Assembly: GCF_003259335.1 (NCBI RefSeq)
Contig: NZ_QLLL01000004.1
Coordinates: 511,689 to 575,688, forward strand
Length of the DNA: 64,000 nt
DNA from: Chitinophaga skermanii
GTDB lineage: Bacteria > Bacteroidota > Bacteroidia > Chitinophagales > Chitinophagaceae
Reading direction: 5' to 3'
The notes beneath the pieces were generated by a model. The model was not told the origin of the DNA. It made no database searches and saw nothing but the letters and a program-made list of their open reading frames with translations. Every line of letters starts with the position of its first letter. Position 1 is the stretch's first letter. The translations under genes were made by a program, and so were the position numbers. Positions 24,470 through 33,800 of the stretch are shown piece by piece.

Positions 24470-26638
24470 TTACTTATTACCAATAATTTGATTACACCAT
24501 TTCGTAATCAAACCACGTCGTACAACGGATAAATCTCTTGTACGTGGCATGTAAGTGGAAGTGGGCCAATAGGCATCACTTACACGGTCTCTTACATAGC
24601 TGGCTGCTGCCGGTACACTCCACGCTTCTTCTGTAAATGGCAAATGCACGGCCATGGCTGGGTATAAGAAATGGTAATTCTGTAATACATTCTTGTATAG
24701 ATAATCCCAAGTGATAGGATTAGGAGAATTTAGTACACTTAACATCTCGGTGTCTTGTGGTAAAACGCGGAGATTTAGTAAGAATGCGTTCGTAACATCG
24801 ATGTCGCTATAACATTGAGGCCCTTTTGTTGGGTCTGTGATACTTGGATCAATGATAAAGATTTGAGAACCTGCATTGGCTACGTTATAGGTAACAGGAT
24901 CACCATCACCTAAGTCAAATGTGCCCTTCGAAATTTGATTGTGTATGTCGTAATTCTGATTAGGGGTGCTGGGGAATTGTGCGTATAATATTCCCTTTAG
25001 TTTCTGTCCTTGTGGGAGCGGGGCGCCATTTTTATAAACGCGCACAATACATTGTTCCGGGTTTGCCTGGTTACTCCTATATGTTTTGTTCGTTTGGTTT
25101 TGTTCGGCATAAGCAATGGATTGGTCGGAACCTATCATGTAAGGACGTTCTCGTAATAAAATACTCGTTATATCTCCGTTGTTACCGGGCGATTGAACGA
25201 CCATCACATTTCCTGCTTCAACTTCAGACACTACAGCATATGGTATGTTAGAGTAATCAAAGTCGATTATACCACCATTTATACGGAATAATGCATCACT
25301 TACGATAGAGTCATCCAAGTATTGGAGAAATATAAATCTACCATTAGGATTTTGGTAGCTGATTTGAAGTTTTAGATCATTTAGATTCGTAACCGAACCC
25401 AGTACATCCGATTTCTTTTTGGAAGCGATAAAGTTTTGTGGGATCATATTACTGACATCCATCGACATCACTTTCTTTACTTTGTCTAACTGGAAAGTAA
25501 TAGGACCTAATGGGGGCTGATTCTTAGGATTCATTTTAACAGCTGAATTGGATGTATTCAGTTTATATGGTTTGCCATTTGCATCAAAATCCACTGACAT
25601 AAAACGCCCCATCGTTTGCGAAGCTAACTCACCTTTTTTCCATAAGCCAATAGTACCCGTAATAATAGCAACACCCCAGTTTTGATTACCATTTACATAC
25701 TTATCGGGATTCATGTACATGTCGTTTAACTTAGCCGCAAAATCATTACCCTGGTAATCGAGGCTATCTACTTGTGTAGGAATGCACCTGTACATTGAAT
25801 ATCGTATCGTAAATCCTTGCACATTGTTGTCGGTCATATACTTTGCATCTACTCTCAATGCTCTTAGGATATTTTGGTTAGAGGGTGCATTCCAATCACC
25901 AACATTTACCGAATGTTGGAAAATAGCAGAAGCCACTGCCGATTGCTGCTTTAAATTGATAAGCTCAAGATTGCGTCCGAAATTAATATTACGTGTTGAA
26001 GCTTTCGTTGGAGCGCCTTCTATATAAACTTTAGCTGCGTAATCATCATCTCCCATGTCATATAAAGCAAAGTAATCCGAGAAAATTTGCGTAGCAGGCA
26101 CTCCTTCTGGATCAGAATCACATAATAAAGCGCTTGAAACAGCACCAGGTTTACCTTTGGTAAAAGTTACTATTTTGTTGAGCAATTCACTTTGTGTGTC
26201 ATACGTTACTTTACCCGTCGATTTATTGAAGCCAGTTACTACACCCGTTACCTTCACATCGCTGAATGTCATCGTCATATTTCCCCAATAATTCCATTCG
26301 CCCGGTACTGCTAATCTTACTGGCGTATCGGTATTGGCTGCTGCTTTGAAGTTAGGAACATTGTTATAATCGCTTGACTTTCCTGCCATGCTTTGTTGTG
26401 ACGGTGCATCTTGTACAGGCTGGGGGGTAATTGCCCAGTTGTAAAATGCATCATAGGTGTTTTTAACCGGTGAAATACTTTCATCTACCTCTACTGTATT
26501 AGTGTCAGATAAACGAAGGAGAGGGGTTGATGGAAAATCAATTAGTTGAGAACCTGAATAATCATCATTATTCCCAGTACCAACATTAATAAAGGCAGTG
26601 CCCTGGAAGTTAATTCGTGGATAGTCAAACAAACTCAT
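24470..26638 (-). CDS. VioB/RebD N-terminal-region-like protein lacking the ferritin-like domain
   Basis: The 722-residue protein has no signal peptide. Three stretches resemble, from memory, the first half of VioB, the imine-coupling enzyme of violacein synthesis. The start SLFDYPRINFQG compares with DFPRIHFRG. GLWKKGELAS (about 330) compares with GLWRRGELAS. The C-terminal TSTYMPRTRDLS, after WDYLYKNVLQNYHFLYP, compares with YMPSTRELS. In VioB a ferritin-like catalytic domain follows this last motif; here the protein stops about 27 residues later. No VioA/RebO-type oxidase is nearby. It may be a free-standing form of that beta-rich domain with another role. The function is unknown. Confidence 0.65.
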   Translation of the reverse strand: MSLFDYPRINFQGTAFINVGTGNNDDYSGSQLIDFPSTPLLRLSDTNTVEVDESISPVKNTYDAFYNWAITPQPVQDAPSQQSMAGKSSDYNNVPNFKAAANTDTPVRLAVPGEWNYWGNMTMTFSDVKVTGVVTGFNKSTGKVTYDTQSELLNKIVTFTKGKPGAVSSALLCDSDPEGVPATQIFSDYFALYDMGDDDYAAKVYIEGAPTKASTRNINFGRNLELINLKQQSAVASAIFQHSVNVGDWNAPSNQNILRALRVDAKYMTDNNVQGFTIRYSMYRCIPTQVDSLDYQGNDFAAKLNDMYMNPDKYVNGNQNWGVAIITGTIGLWKKGELASQTMGRFMSVDFDANGKPYKLNTSNSAVKMNPKNQPPLGPITFQLDKVKKVMSMDVSNMIPQNFIASKKKSDVLGSVTNLNDLKLQISYQNPNGRFIFLQYLDDSIVSDALFRINGGIIDFDYSNIPYAVVSEVEAGNVMVVQSPGNNGDITSILLRERPYMIGSDQSIAYAEQNQTNKTYRSNQANPEQCIVRVYKNGAPLPQGQKLKGILYAQFPSTPNQNYDIHNQISKGTFDLGDGDPVTYNVANAGSQIFIIDPSITDPTKGPQCYSDIDVTNAFLLNLRVLPQDTEMLSVLNSPNPITWDYLYKNVLQNYHFLYPAMAVHLPFTEEAWSVPAAASYVRDRVSDAYWPTSTYMPRTRDLSVVRRGLITKWCNQIIGNK

Positions 26639-27012
26639 GATAGGTGTTAATTAAGATATTGAGGGTTCAAGGGAAACAAATAACCATTAGCTTCCCCGTC
26701 TCCAACGGGAGACAAAGATCTTTGGGCGAGTACTTATCTAAATTGAATCCTCTCGATAGGTATTAGGGCATCGAGATGGGTTGGTGAACAAACGCTGTTA
26801 AATTGTACAGTAGCATCAAATATAAAACTTTAGGGGATTAAAAAAATTTTGATAATTATTATTATTGATTTATAGAGAGTAGTGAAAATAGTTAGGAGTT
26901 GTAACAAATGATCTGCTTTGTCAAATAATAAAAAGTACCAGTGGACTTATAAACCATGGAAGAAACAATCCAGTTTGTCCAAGCAACTTTCAGTATACCG
27001 ATAGATGTGTTA
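26639..27012. other. Gap between the VioB-like and DUF502 genes: leader with small palindromes
   Basis: No gene is seen in these 374 bases. In the minus-strand leader of the VioB-like gene lie a 6-bp stem (26698-26703 with 26708-26713) and, directly joined, a perfect 12-bp palindrome (26713-26724, CAAAGATCTTTG). The part from 26830 to 26990 is AT-rich and probably holds the promoter. No clear TAnnTTTG was chosen. Confidence 0.4.
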
Positions 27013-27594
27013 CTATTCTAAACCATCCTTCGGAATGAGAGATAAAAATCCCTTACCAAATTGCCGACAGTTTTGATGCAATTGCATGGAAGAAATCTCA
27101 AACATTTTGATCAAAGATTTTTCTACTATTAGAATCTCCCCATCCTGCATGGCCGTTCCTTTCATGATAAAAAACGTTGCCAAGGTGTCGTTCTCCTCTA
27201 CTAAATAGGCCGGGTTGTATTTCTCTTCATAATACACGATCACCGCCTTCCAAGTAGCACTTTGGTTGGTGAATGCTAAATTCTCGGCTGCTAACGATTT
27301 CAATTGGTTTAATGGGGGAAAAAGCTTCAAGGCAATCGTTTCCAGTTTCCTGCCAAATCCTTCAATTGTTCTTATTTGCATCAGCAATCCCAACACGCAA
27401 ACCAATAAGAATAGGATCATTAAGGCAATGATCGTTAAGGTTAACTCACCCAATATTTTGTCGATACCTAAATCAACCGCAACCGGGCTAATTACCAGTA
27501 TCAATAAATGCGTGATCTTAATGAATACGTAAATAATTACGCCAAGTGGGATAGCTAATAAAAGCCCATTGCCCAATATTTTCTTGAAATGCAT
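27013..27594 (-). CDS. DUF502 family membrane protein
   Basis: The 193-residue protein has two N-terminal transmembrane helices (about 9-34 and 48-72) and a cytoplasmic or periplasmic beta-rich domain, the usual DUF502 layout (FGRKLETIALKLFPPLNQL after the helices; GTAMQDGEILIVEKSLIKMFEIS near the end). DUF502 members are widely conserved with no known enzyme activity. It is a monocistronic unit between the VioB-like operon and the plus-strand MBL operon; a link with either is not shown. Confidence 0.8.
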   Translation of the reverse strand: MHFKKILGNGLLLAIPLGVIIYVFIKITHLLILVISPVAVDLGIDKILGELTLTIIALMILFLLVCVLGLLMQIRTIEGFGRKLETIALKLFPPLNQLKSLAAENLAFTNQSATWKAVIVYYEEKYNPAYLVEENDTLATFFIMKGTAMQDGEILIVEKSLIKMFEISSMQLHQNCRQFGKGFLSLIPKDGLE

Positions 27595-27666
27595 AACAAA
27601 AACAAATAAAGGTCAGTACTATAGTCTACAACAGGCAGAATCGTATAAAGTTGGCGGGCGAGTAGT

Positions 27667-27860
27667 TTAATTAAACTTCATCCTAAATTCCAAGGGCGAT
27701 AGTTCCGCCTTCGATTTGAATAGTTTGCTAAAGGATTGTGGATGTTCAAATCCCAATTCGTATGCTATCTCGCTCACTGGTATAGGTGTAGTGGATAGTT
27801 TCTCTTTAACTCGTTCACATCGAGTGCAATCTCTTTTTTCATACGGCCTGGTAAAACTGA
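27667..27860 (-). pseudogene. Decayed AraC-type regulator, C-terminal helix-turn-helix remnant
   Basis: One minus-strand frame ends at TAA 27667 and reads, without a start, CERVKEKLSTTPIPVSEIAY, then ELGFEHPQSFSKLFKSKAEL and SPLEFRMKFN. This is the second helix-turn-helix of an AraC/XylS protein with its usual end. Nothing upstream continues the first helix-turn-helix or an N-terminal domain in the same frame, so the gene has been truncated or frameshifted. It may be the last trace of a regulator of one of the flanking operons. Confidence 0.6.
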
Positions 27861-28059
27861 GGTATAAAAGTAAGGATCATTTGGATGGCAAGCGTTTTCT
27901 TTTGATGATAGCCATCGACAATCGTAATACTTTCAATGTATTACATATGCAGCATATGCGTAGAACTACGGAATCTTAAAGAAATTCAACCGGTTGGGTT
28001 GTTTGGGTGGGGAAGGAGTACTAACTTAATTGGGATTTTCTTCAATCCCAATCCCTATT

Positions 28060-29499
28060 ATGAAATATATTGTAACCCTAGTAGCCTGTTGTATATACAG
28101 TATAACCCTCGTTGCGCAAAGTTTAGAGATTCACCAAATGAATGTGGGTCAAGGCGATGGCGCATTGATTATTGTGCGTGATGTGGTAAAGCTGAAAGCA
28201 ATAATCGAAAAATATGCTAAAAAAACAAAGATCCCCGACAATCCTGCTGAGTATATAAGATACGCTATGTCAAATAACCTTGATGTAAAGAACACCATTA
28301 AGTTTGCTGTTCTAATTGATGCAGGTGCGGGAAAAGCACAAGCGGATAAAATCAAAAAGTATATGGCCAAAGTTGGCGTGAAGCGTGTTACGCATAGCAT
28401 ACTGTCACACTTCCATGGCGATCATTACGGTGGCTTGCAATATTTATTTACACAAGCAAATAATTTCCCTGAAATAGCGGCCTACGATAGGGGGCTCAAT
28501 GGCGAAGGACCTACCATTTCAAAAACCGCGGAACATACGGTATACAATCGTTTCGAGAATACGATGAAGAAAAAGCATAAAACAGCTACGCTAGAAACGA
28601 ATATTGCATTAGGCGATAAAATCAATATGCAATGCATCGTTGCGGATGGTGAAACATTCGATGGAATAATGAAAATAAAAGATGAAGACGATGCCCTAAT
28701 AGATTTTACCAGCTCAGATGAAAACGATTATAGTCTTGGTTGGATTTTACAATATGGCGCCTTTAGATTTTATACGAATGGAGATCTACGTGGTTTACCC
28801 AGCGAATTCCACCTTGAAACTACCTTGGCCGATGCACTTCGTAACCATGATAAATCAAAATTTGTATCCGTAGCAGATGGAAATGCCTTAGAAGGAGGGC
28901 ATGTATGTAGTTTTAAAGTGAGTCACCATGGGAGTGCTGAAAGTACGAATGACTACTTCTTAACTGTTATTAAGCCTAGTACTGCTATTGTTTCATCGGG
29001 TATTCAAAAGAAGTTTCTGCATCCTCGTATTGAAGTGGTGGAGGTACTGGATGCCGCCACGAAGTATAAATGGAATATCCAAGAATGGAAAGATCCTGAA
29101 ATGAAGAAGGATAGATCTAAATTCCAATATACGAACACCATCAAAAATGTATTTTATACTTCCATGATGAACGCTGACTTGTATGAAACCTCGGGGAAGT
29201 ATACCGACAAGCAAATCCAATTTATTCAAAATACGTCCAATGAAAAGAAAAGTAATGGAATCGTAGGTGGTGATATTGTATTGGTGGTAGAAGATAAAAA
29301 CATAGATACGGAAAGCAATTACATTGTTTTTTGGAATGGCGAGAAAGGAGATGATGTTTTAATATCGTCTGAACAAATAAAATCATTACAAGGAAAAAAA
29401 GCGAAACAACCCGACGCTCAAAATCCAAAGAAAGCAGGCTTAATTAGGTATCAGTGCCATACCGCAACACAAGTTAAACACTATAAATACACTAAATAA
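28060..29499 (+). CDS. Secreted metallo-beta-lactamase-fold protein (ComEC C-terminal-like)
   Basis: The 479-residue protein, from ATG 28060, starts with a signal peptide (MKYIVTLVACCIYSITLVAQ). The MBL domain opens with HQMNVGQGDGALIIV, the ComEC/Rec2-type opening. Its metal motif is SHFHGDHYGG (HxHxDH), with later ligands likely in FYTNGDLRG and SHHGSAESTND. An insert of about 45 residues (30-75) splits the first strands, and about 110 residues follow the domain. Such proteins hydrolyse phosphodiester or similar bonds. It starts a three-gene operon with a 2-bp gap to the next gene. Confidence 0.82.
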   Translation: MKYIVTLVACCIYSITLVAQSLEIHQMNVGQGDGALIIVRDVVKLKAIIEKYAKKTKIPDNPAEYIRYAMSNNLDVKNTIKFAVLIDAGAGKAQADKIKKYMAKVGVKRVTHSILSHFHGDHYGGLQYLFTQANNFPEIAAYDRGLNGEGPTISKTAEHTVYNRFENTMKKKHKTATLETNIALGDKINMQCIVADGETFDGIMKIKDEDDALIDFTSSDENDYSLGWILQYGAFRFYTNGDLRGLPSEFHLETTLADALRNHDKSKFVSVADGNALEGGHVCSFKVSHHGSAESTNDYFLTVIKPSTAIVSSGIQKKFLHPRIEVVEVLDAATKYKWNIQEWKDPEMKKDRSKFQYTNTIKNVFYTSMMNADLYETSGKYTDKQIQFIQNTSNEKKSNGIVGGDIVLVVEDKNIDTESNYIVFWNGEKGDDVLISSEQIKSLQGKKAKQPDAQNPKKAGLIRYQCHTATQVKHYKYTK

Positions 29500-29501
29500 T
29501 C

Positions 29502-30800
29502 ATGAGTTTAAGAATAGAAAAAAACCAAGATGATATGGTGTATCAAGCAAAGGGCTTATACAAACCTAAGGTAGATGATACAGAAGAGGATACAATAGTA
29601 ACGTTGTATGAAAATTATGAAAAAATAAAGAACTACCATATCAGCTATACGTTGGCAAGCGAAGAAATGTCAACTTTTTTAGCGTTTGATCCCGCTGAAA
29701 CGTCTAAAGAGAAAGCAGTTTTACAAAGTGAAAAGGTGACTGATATAGGTATTTTTGTGCTAAATAAAGTTAGCATCAATGACAATGCATTTCCATACGC
29801 CATATGGAACGAGCTAAAGAATTATCCCCTTGTAATTGAGGATTCTGGTGATGCTGTTTTTGATGTCGAGAGATACATAGCGAATAGTGATGCAGAACCT
29901 CAAGATACCAATAAGCCTACTGAAATTCCTTGGTATCCAAGTAATAGGGCTAGCAGGGAAGTGCTGAATCGTGATGCATGGTACCTGTTCGAGAATGAAT
30001 TTGGTGGTTTATACCGAACGGCAACGCCTAAACTGGAAGAAGAACTATTGTATGCAACCGCTTTTCACAATGCAGAATTAAATGATGGTACATTGCCACT
30101 AGTTACTGTAACCTTCAAAGATTTTTTTAAACAAGAGAATGTAAAGTTACAACCAGCCATCGGTAAACTGACCCTTCCTACGCAGCCTACAAGAGAACAG
30201 GTGTTTAATTTGTTAGTAAAAAACGGGTACTTACATGCGGCAATTTACATAGCCGACGATGTTGTGGATAATGCTACTGTAGGAAGTTTATTTGTGTTTG
30301 AATATAGTGTAGTATTAGGACTTCGACCCCACAAGGAAACGCGTAACGAAGAAGAAGCACTCCAAATCCAAAATAGGCGAACTAGTCTTGGATATTTGGT
30401 AGTAGACTTGGCCGGTAAGATTTACAGTTACACGATGGAGCAAATCAACTATTTTAGAGAAAGCAAAAATCCCGGAAGGATCTCGATTATTGAGCTAAGC
30501 CAAATAATCAAGAATACAACAAAAGCCACGCCAAGTGAAGGAGCATTAAAGTCACATTTGCAATTCGAGTTTACGTACAAAGCTTTTGCATGTGGCATGA
30601 AGAGGATATCTAATGAAATTCATTTTTACCCTTTTAATGGAATAGAATGGAAAGTGCTTAAATCATTACGTGATTTGACGGTATGGGATGAACCGACCTT
30701 GGCACAACCGTTTAAACACGTCGGCAAAGATAAGTTAGCGTTATTCCTAAAAGGATATTACCCAAAAAATAACCCCCAGCAATCCTTTTTTTGTCATTAA
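29502..30800 (+). CDS. Hypothetical protein in the MBL/giant-protein operon
   Basis: The 432-residue protein is soluble, with no signal peptide, and I recognise no family. The sequence is rich in charged residues, with an N-terminal beta-rich part (SLRIEKNQDDMVYQAKGLYK), an alternating middle, and RTSLGYLVVDLAGKIYSYTM near 295. Its position, 2 bp after the MBL gene and at most 44 bp before (or overlapping by 10 bp) the giant gene, means the three are translated from one mRNA and probably work together. Confidence 0.75.
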   Translation: MSLRIEKNQDDMVYQAKGLYKPKVDDTEEDTIVTLYENYEKIKNYHISYTLASEEMSTFLAFDPAETSKEKAVLQSEKVTDIGIFVLNKVSINDNAFPYAIWNELKNYPLVIEDSGDAVFDVERYIANSDAEPQDTNKPTEIPWYPSNRASREVLNRDAWYLFENEFGGLYRTATPKLEEELLYATAFHNAELNDGTLPLVTVTFKDFFKQENVKLQPAIGKLTLPTQPTREQVFNLLVKNGYLHAAIYIADDVVDNATVGSLFVFEYSVVLGLRPHKETRNEEEALQIQNRRTSLGYLVVDLAGKIYSYTMEQINYFRESKNPGRISIIELSQIIKNTTKATPSEGALKSHLQFEFTYKAFACGMKRISNEIHFYPFNGIEWKVLKSLRDLTVWDEPTLAQPFKHVGKDKLALFLKGYYPKNNPQQSFFCH

Positions 30801-30844
30801 CCAACTACACCTTCACATCGTTCTCATTGCTAAACCCTGTTTAT

Positions 30845-33800
30845 ATGTTCCTCGTTGCTTTAGAAGACACACTCAAAAAAAGAAAAACTGCTGAAGATCA
30901 ACTACAGTTCTTAGCGGCTGATCTAGGAGAAAGTGCCGCCAAGGAATTCTTGTCCATCACCAATTTAGTAGCGATCGACTTCTCGTTGGCAAGTATCGAA
31001 TTAATAGAACAAAAGTTATTAGTCGTAAAAGGACAAGTAACGCTGTGGGGGTTATATCACCACCCCTTCATCTTAGAAATAAATGAACAAGCCTGTTTCA
31101 CCTGCTATGCAGCAAATCTTCCGCCGCTGTGGCACCTGTACGATGCATTTCCTATCAGCGAGGAGGATAAAAAGAAACTGCAAATACAATATACACCGCA
31201 TTGCTTACTTTTTACGAATACAGTACAAAGTCGACAACAACCTGCCGGTAACTGGTTAAAAGGGATTAATGTATTAGGCGAAGCAAATCTTACTTATGCG
31301 CTGAAAAATTTACAACTGTTATATAATAATCACACGTCAATATCCTTACAAAGTCTTATAAAACCGGTAGATAAGCTATTCGATATCCAGTTTTTTACAG
31401 GTGTGAATACGGCTACTACTATCGTATTACCCAATTGGCAATTGAAAATTGGCACGGGTACCCCAGGTATTGTAACAAGTCAATTGCAAAATGGGCCACT
31501 GCAATTGCCTGTTCATATAGATATTCCCCCATTTAACGATCCTTTAGATGAATTAGCATTACGCCTGCAAGAACGTATCGCGCTGAAAGATGCTTATGTA
31601 AAAGACGAAGACTTAGCACCACGTACTGTTTACGAGTCATTAGGTGTAAGGGAGTTGCATCTTACGAATGGCGTGGTTGAACGAAAAGGTGCCACGCTGG
31701 TATTAACAGGTACAGCCGGGTTATTCGAACTTAGTTTGCCTAGTAAGCATACTTGGACATTCTCCTTATCGAGTGATAACAAATTGGAGTATGCGCTTGC
31801 CATAGAATTGCCTAATAAATGGGATGCAACAACGTTGTTCCCCCTAACGAAATTTACTTTCTTTGAAGAATTGTTATGGAAACAATTGTTATATAATACC
31901 GTAGAAAATTCCATCCAGGTCGGCGAGCCCTATAGGGTTGAAAAGGGCTGGTCGGTACATGTACAAATCAATAAAGATGAAGGCTTGAACGAACTACAAG
32001 TGTTAAATGAGCAATTCACAGCTTTTAATATGATAGGCCGTATGAAACCGGCTAACATAGGGCGATTCGAGTTGGAGTTTACACGTACATTTAGTAAAGA
32101 CCTTACCGCTTCACTAACCGGGATTGTACCGTTTACAATGAAGGCGCCCTTAACTTTACAACTTGGTATTGACAACGCAAGCATACGCGCATATATAGAA
32201 GGCAATGTAGATATGCAACCATTACCAAGTTTTACGGGGCAACTCCAACTTCCATTAGCAGGTACAAACCTTGAAGTATACACACTCAAAAGTAAACACG
32301 AAATAGCGCAAAAAAACATCGTCTCCTCCTTTCTCCAATTATCGAAAGATGCTGCAAATGATTTCGTGCCTGCTAGTTTATTGAATGCCGCGGCATTAAC
32401 CATGAAGGAATTTCAAGTCGATTTCACAAAAGAATTGCGTTCAAATACTCATACAACAGCCTTATTAGTTCCAAGCAAGGAGGCAGGTACGTTCGAGTGG
32501 AGCCCTTATCCTTCATCACCTATAAAACTGAATGGTTTTAATTGGACGTATAAAAGAGGGTTTAATTTGTTGGAAGCGGGTGCGCCATTAGAATATGTAA
32601 TGGGCGCTACTTTTTCGGGCAAAATGGCTATCGGTAATACGCATGATCTTGATGTAAGCTTAGATATGCCTTTTGAAGGTGATTGGGAATTTGTATTAAC
32701 AGATCCTAGTAAGCAGCCTACATTGACCGACTTGGCCATGCTATTGTGGAATTCAACCACCGCAAAGCAAGATGAAATAATGAAATCCTTACCAAGTAAT
32801 TTAATTGATACAAAGGCTACTGCGCCCGGGATTAAGTTGGCAGCGGTAAAAGTTGGATTTAATCCTACACTACAACAAGGCGGACCGTATTTGTCGTATG
32901 GATCAGTCGAAATTTCGCAAACCGCACCATGGAAACCGCTAGGAACAGATGCGTTGAAGCTAGATGGCTGGAAAGCTATTATAAAGGTGGATGTGAAAAA
33001 TGGGAACGCCGTTTCTGGTAAGATCGAGGGCCAGGTGGTTATTGCTAATCAAGGTCCCCTGCAGATTCATATGCCAATTCCTGCCCAACAAGATGGGTGG
33101 ACGATGCAGTTGATAGAAGGACAGCAGATCTCGTTCCCTGGCATGGGTCATTTTTTACAGTTGTTACATGGACAAGATTTGCAGCTCCCACAAAAATTTC
33201 ATGCGTTCGGTGCCTTTGACATCACTAAACTATATGTAAAAGTTGATCCCACTAAACCCAGTGTTAATGAATTTCTACTAGCATTCCAAAGTAAAACAAA
33301 TTGGGTTTTTATTGAAGATTTATTAGATGTAAAAGTAAACAACGCTTCCATAGAAATGAAGCGTATAAATGATGTTTGCCATTTTTACGGTACAATCAAA
33401 GGAGAGATTAATTTTGGAGAGGCAACAGTGAATATGATCGTCCAGAAGCACGGAGAACAGCCTTGGTATACCTCCTTTTGGCTTTCTGAAGCAATTGAAT
33501 TGCCGGGCCTTGAAAGCCTTGCCAAATGGATGTTTCCCGACCAAAGCTTACAATATGTAGTACCCTCTTTTATGCCATTCAAGAAAGGTATTGAATTGAA
33601 TAAATTGGGGATGGTGTTAAGCAGTGATAAGGGTTTGTTGCAGTCAATTTCATTTGGTGTTCGCAATTTAGATAGCTGGGATATATTGTCTGGCTACCTC
33701 AGCTTACAAGCTGTAGATGTAAGTATGGATATTGCAAAAGAAAAGGACGTGTTCGGCATCCACGAAGCGCATATCAAAGCCTTATGGGATATAGCAGGTA

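Noticed and set aside
24470..26638. A complete violacein/indolocarbazole pathway.
   Set aside because: Only an N-terminal VioB-like part is present; there is no oxidase, ferritin-like domain, VioE or monooxygenase in the window.
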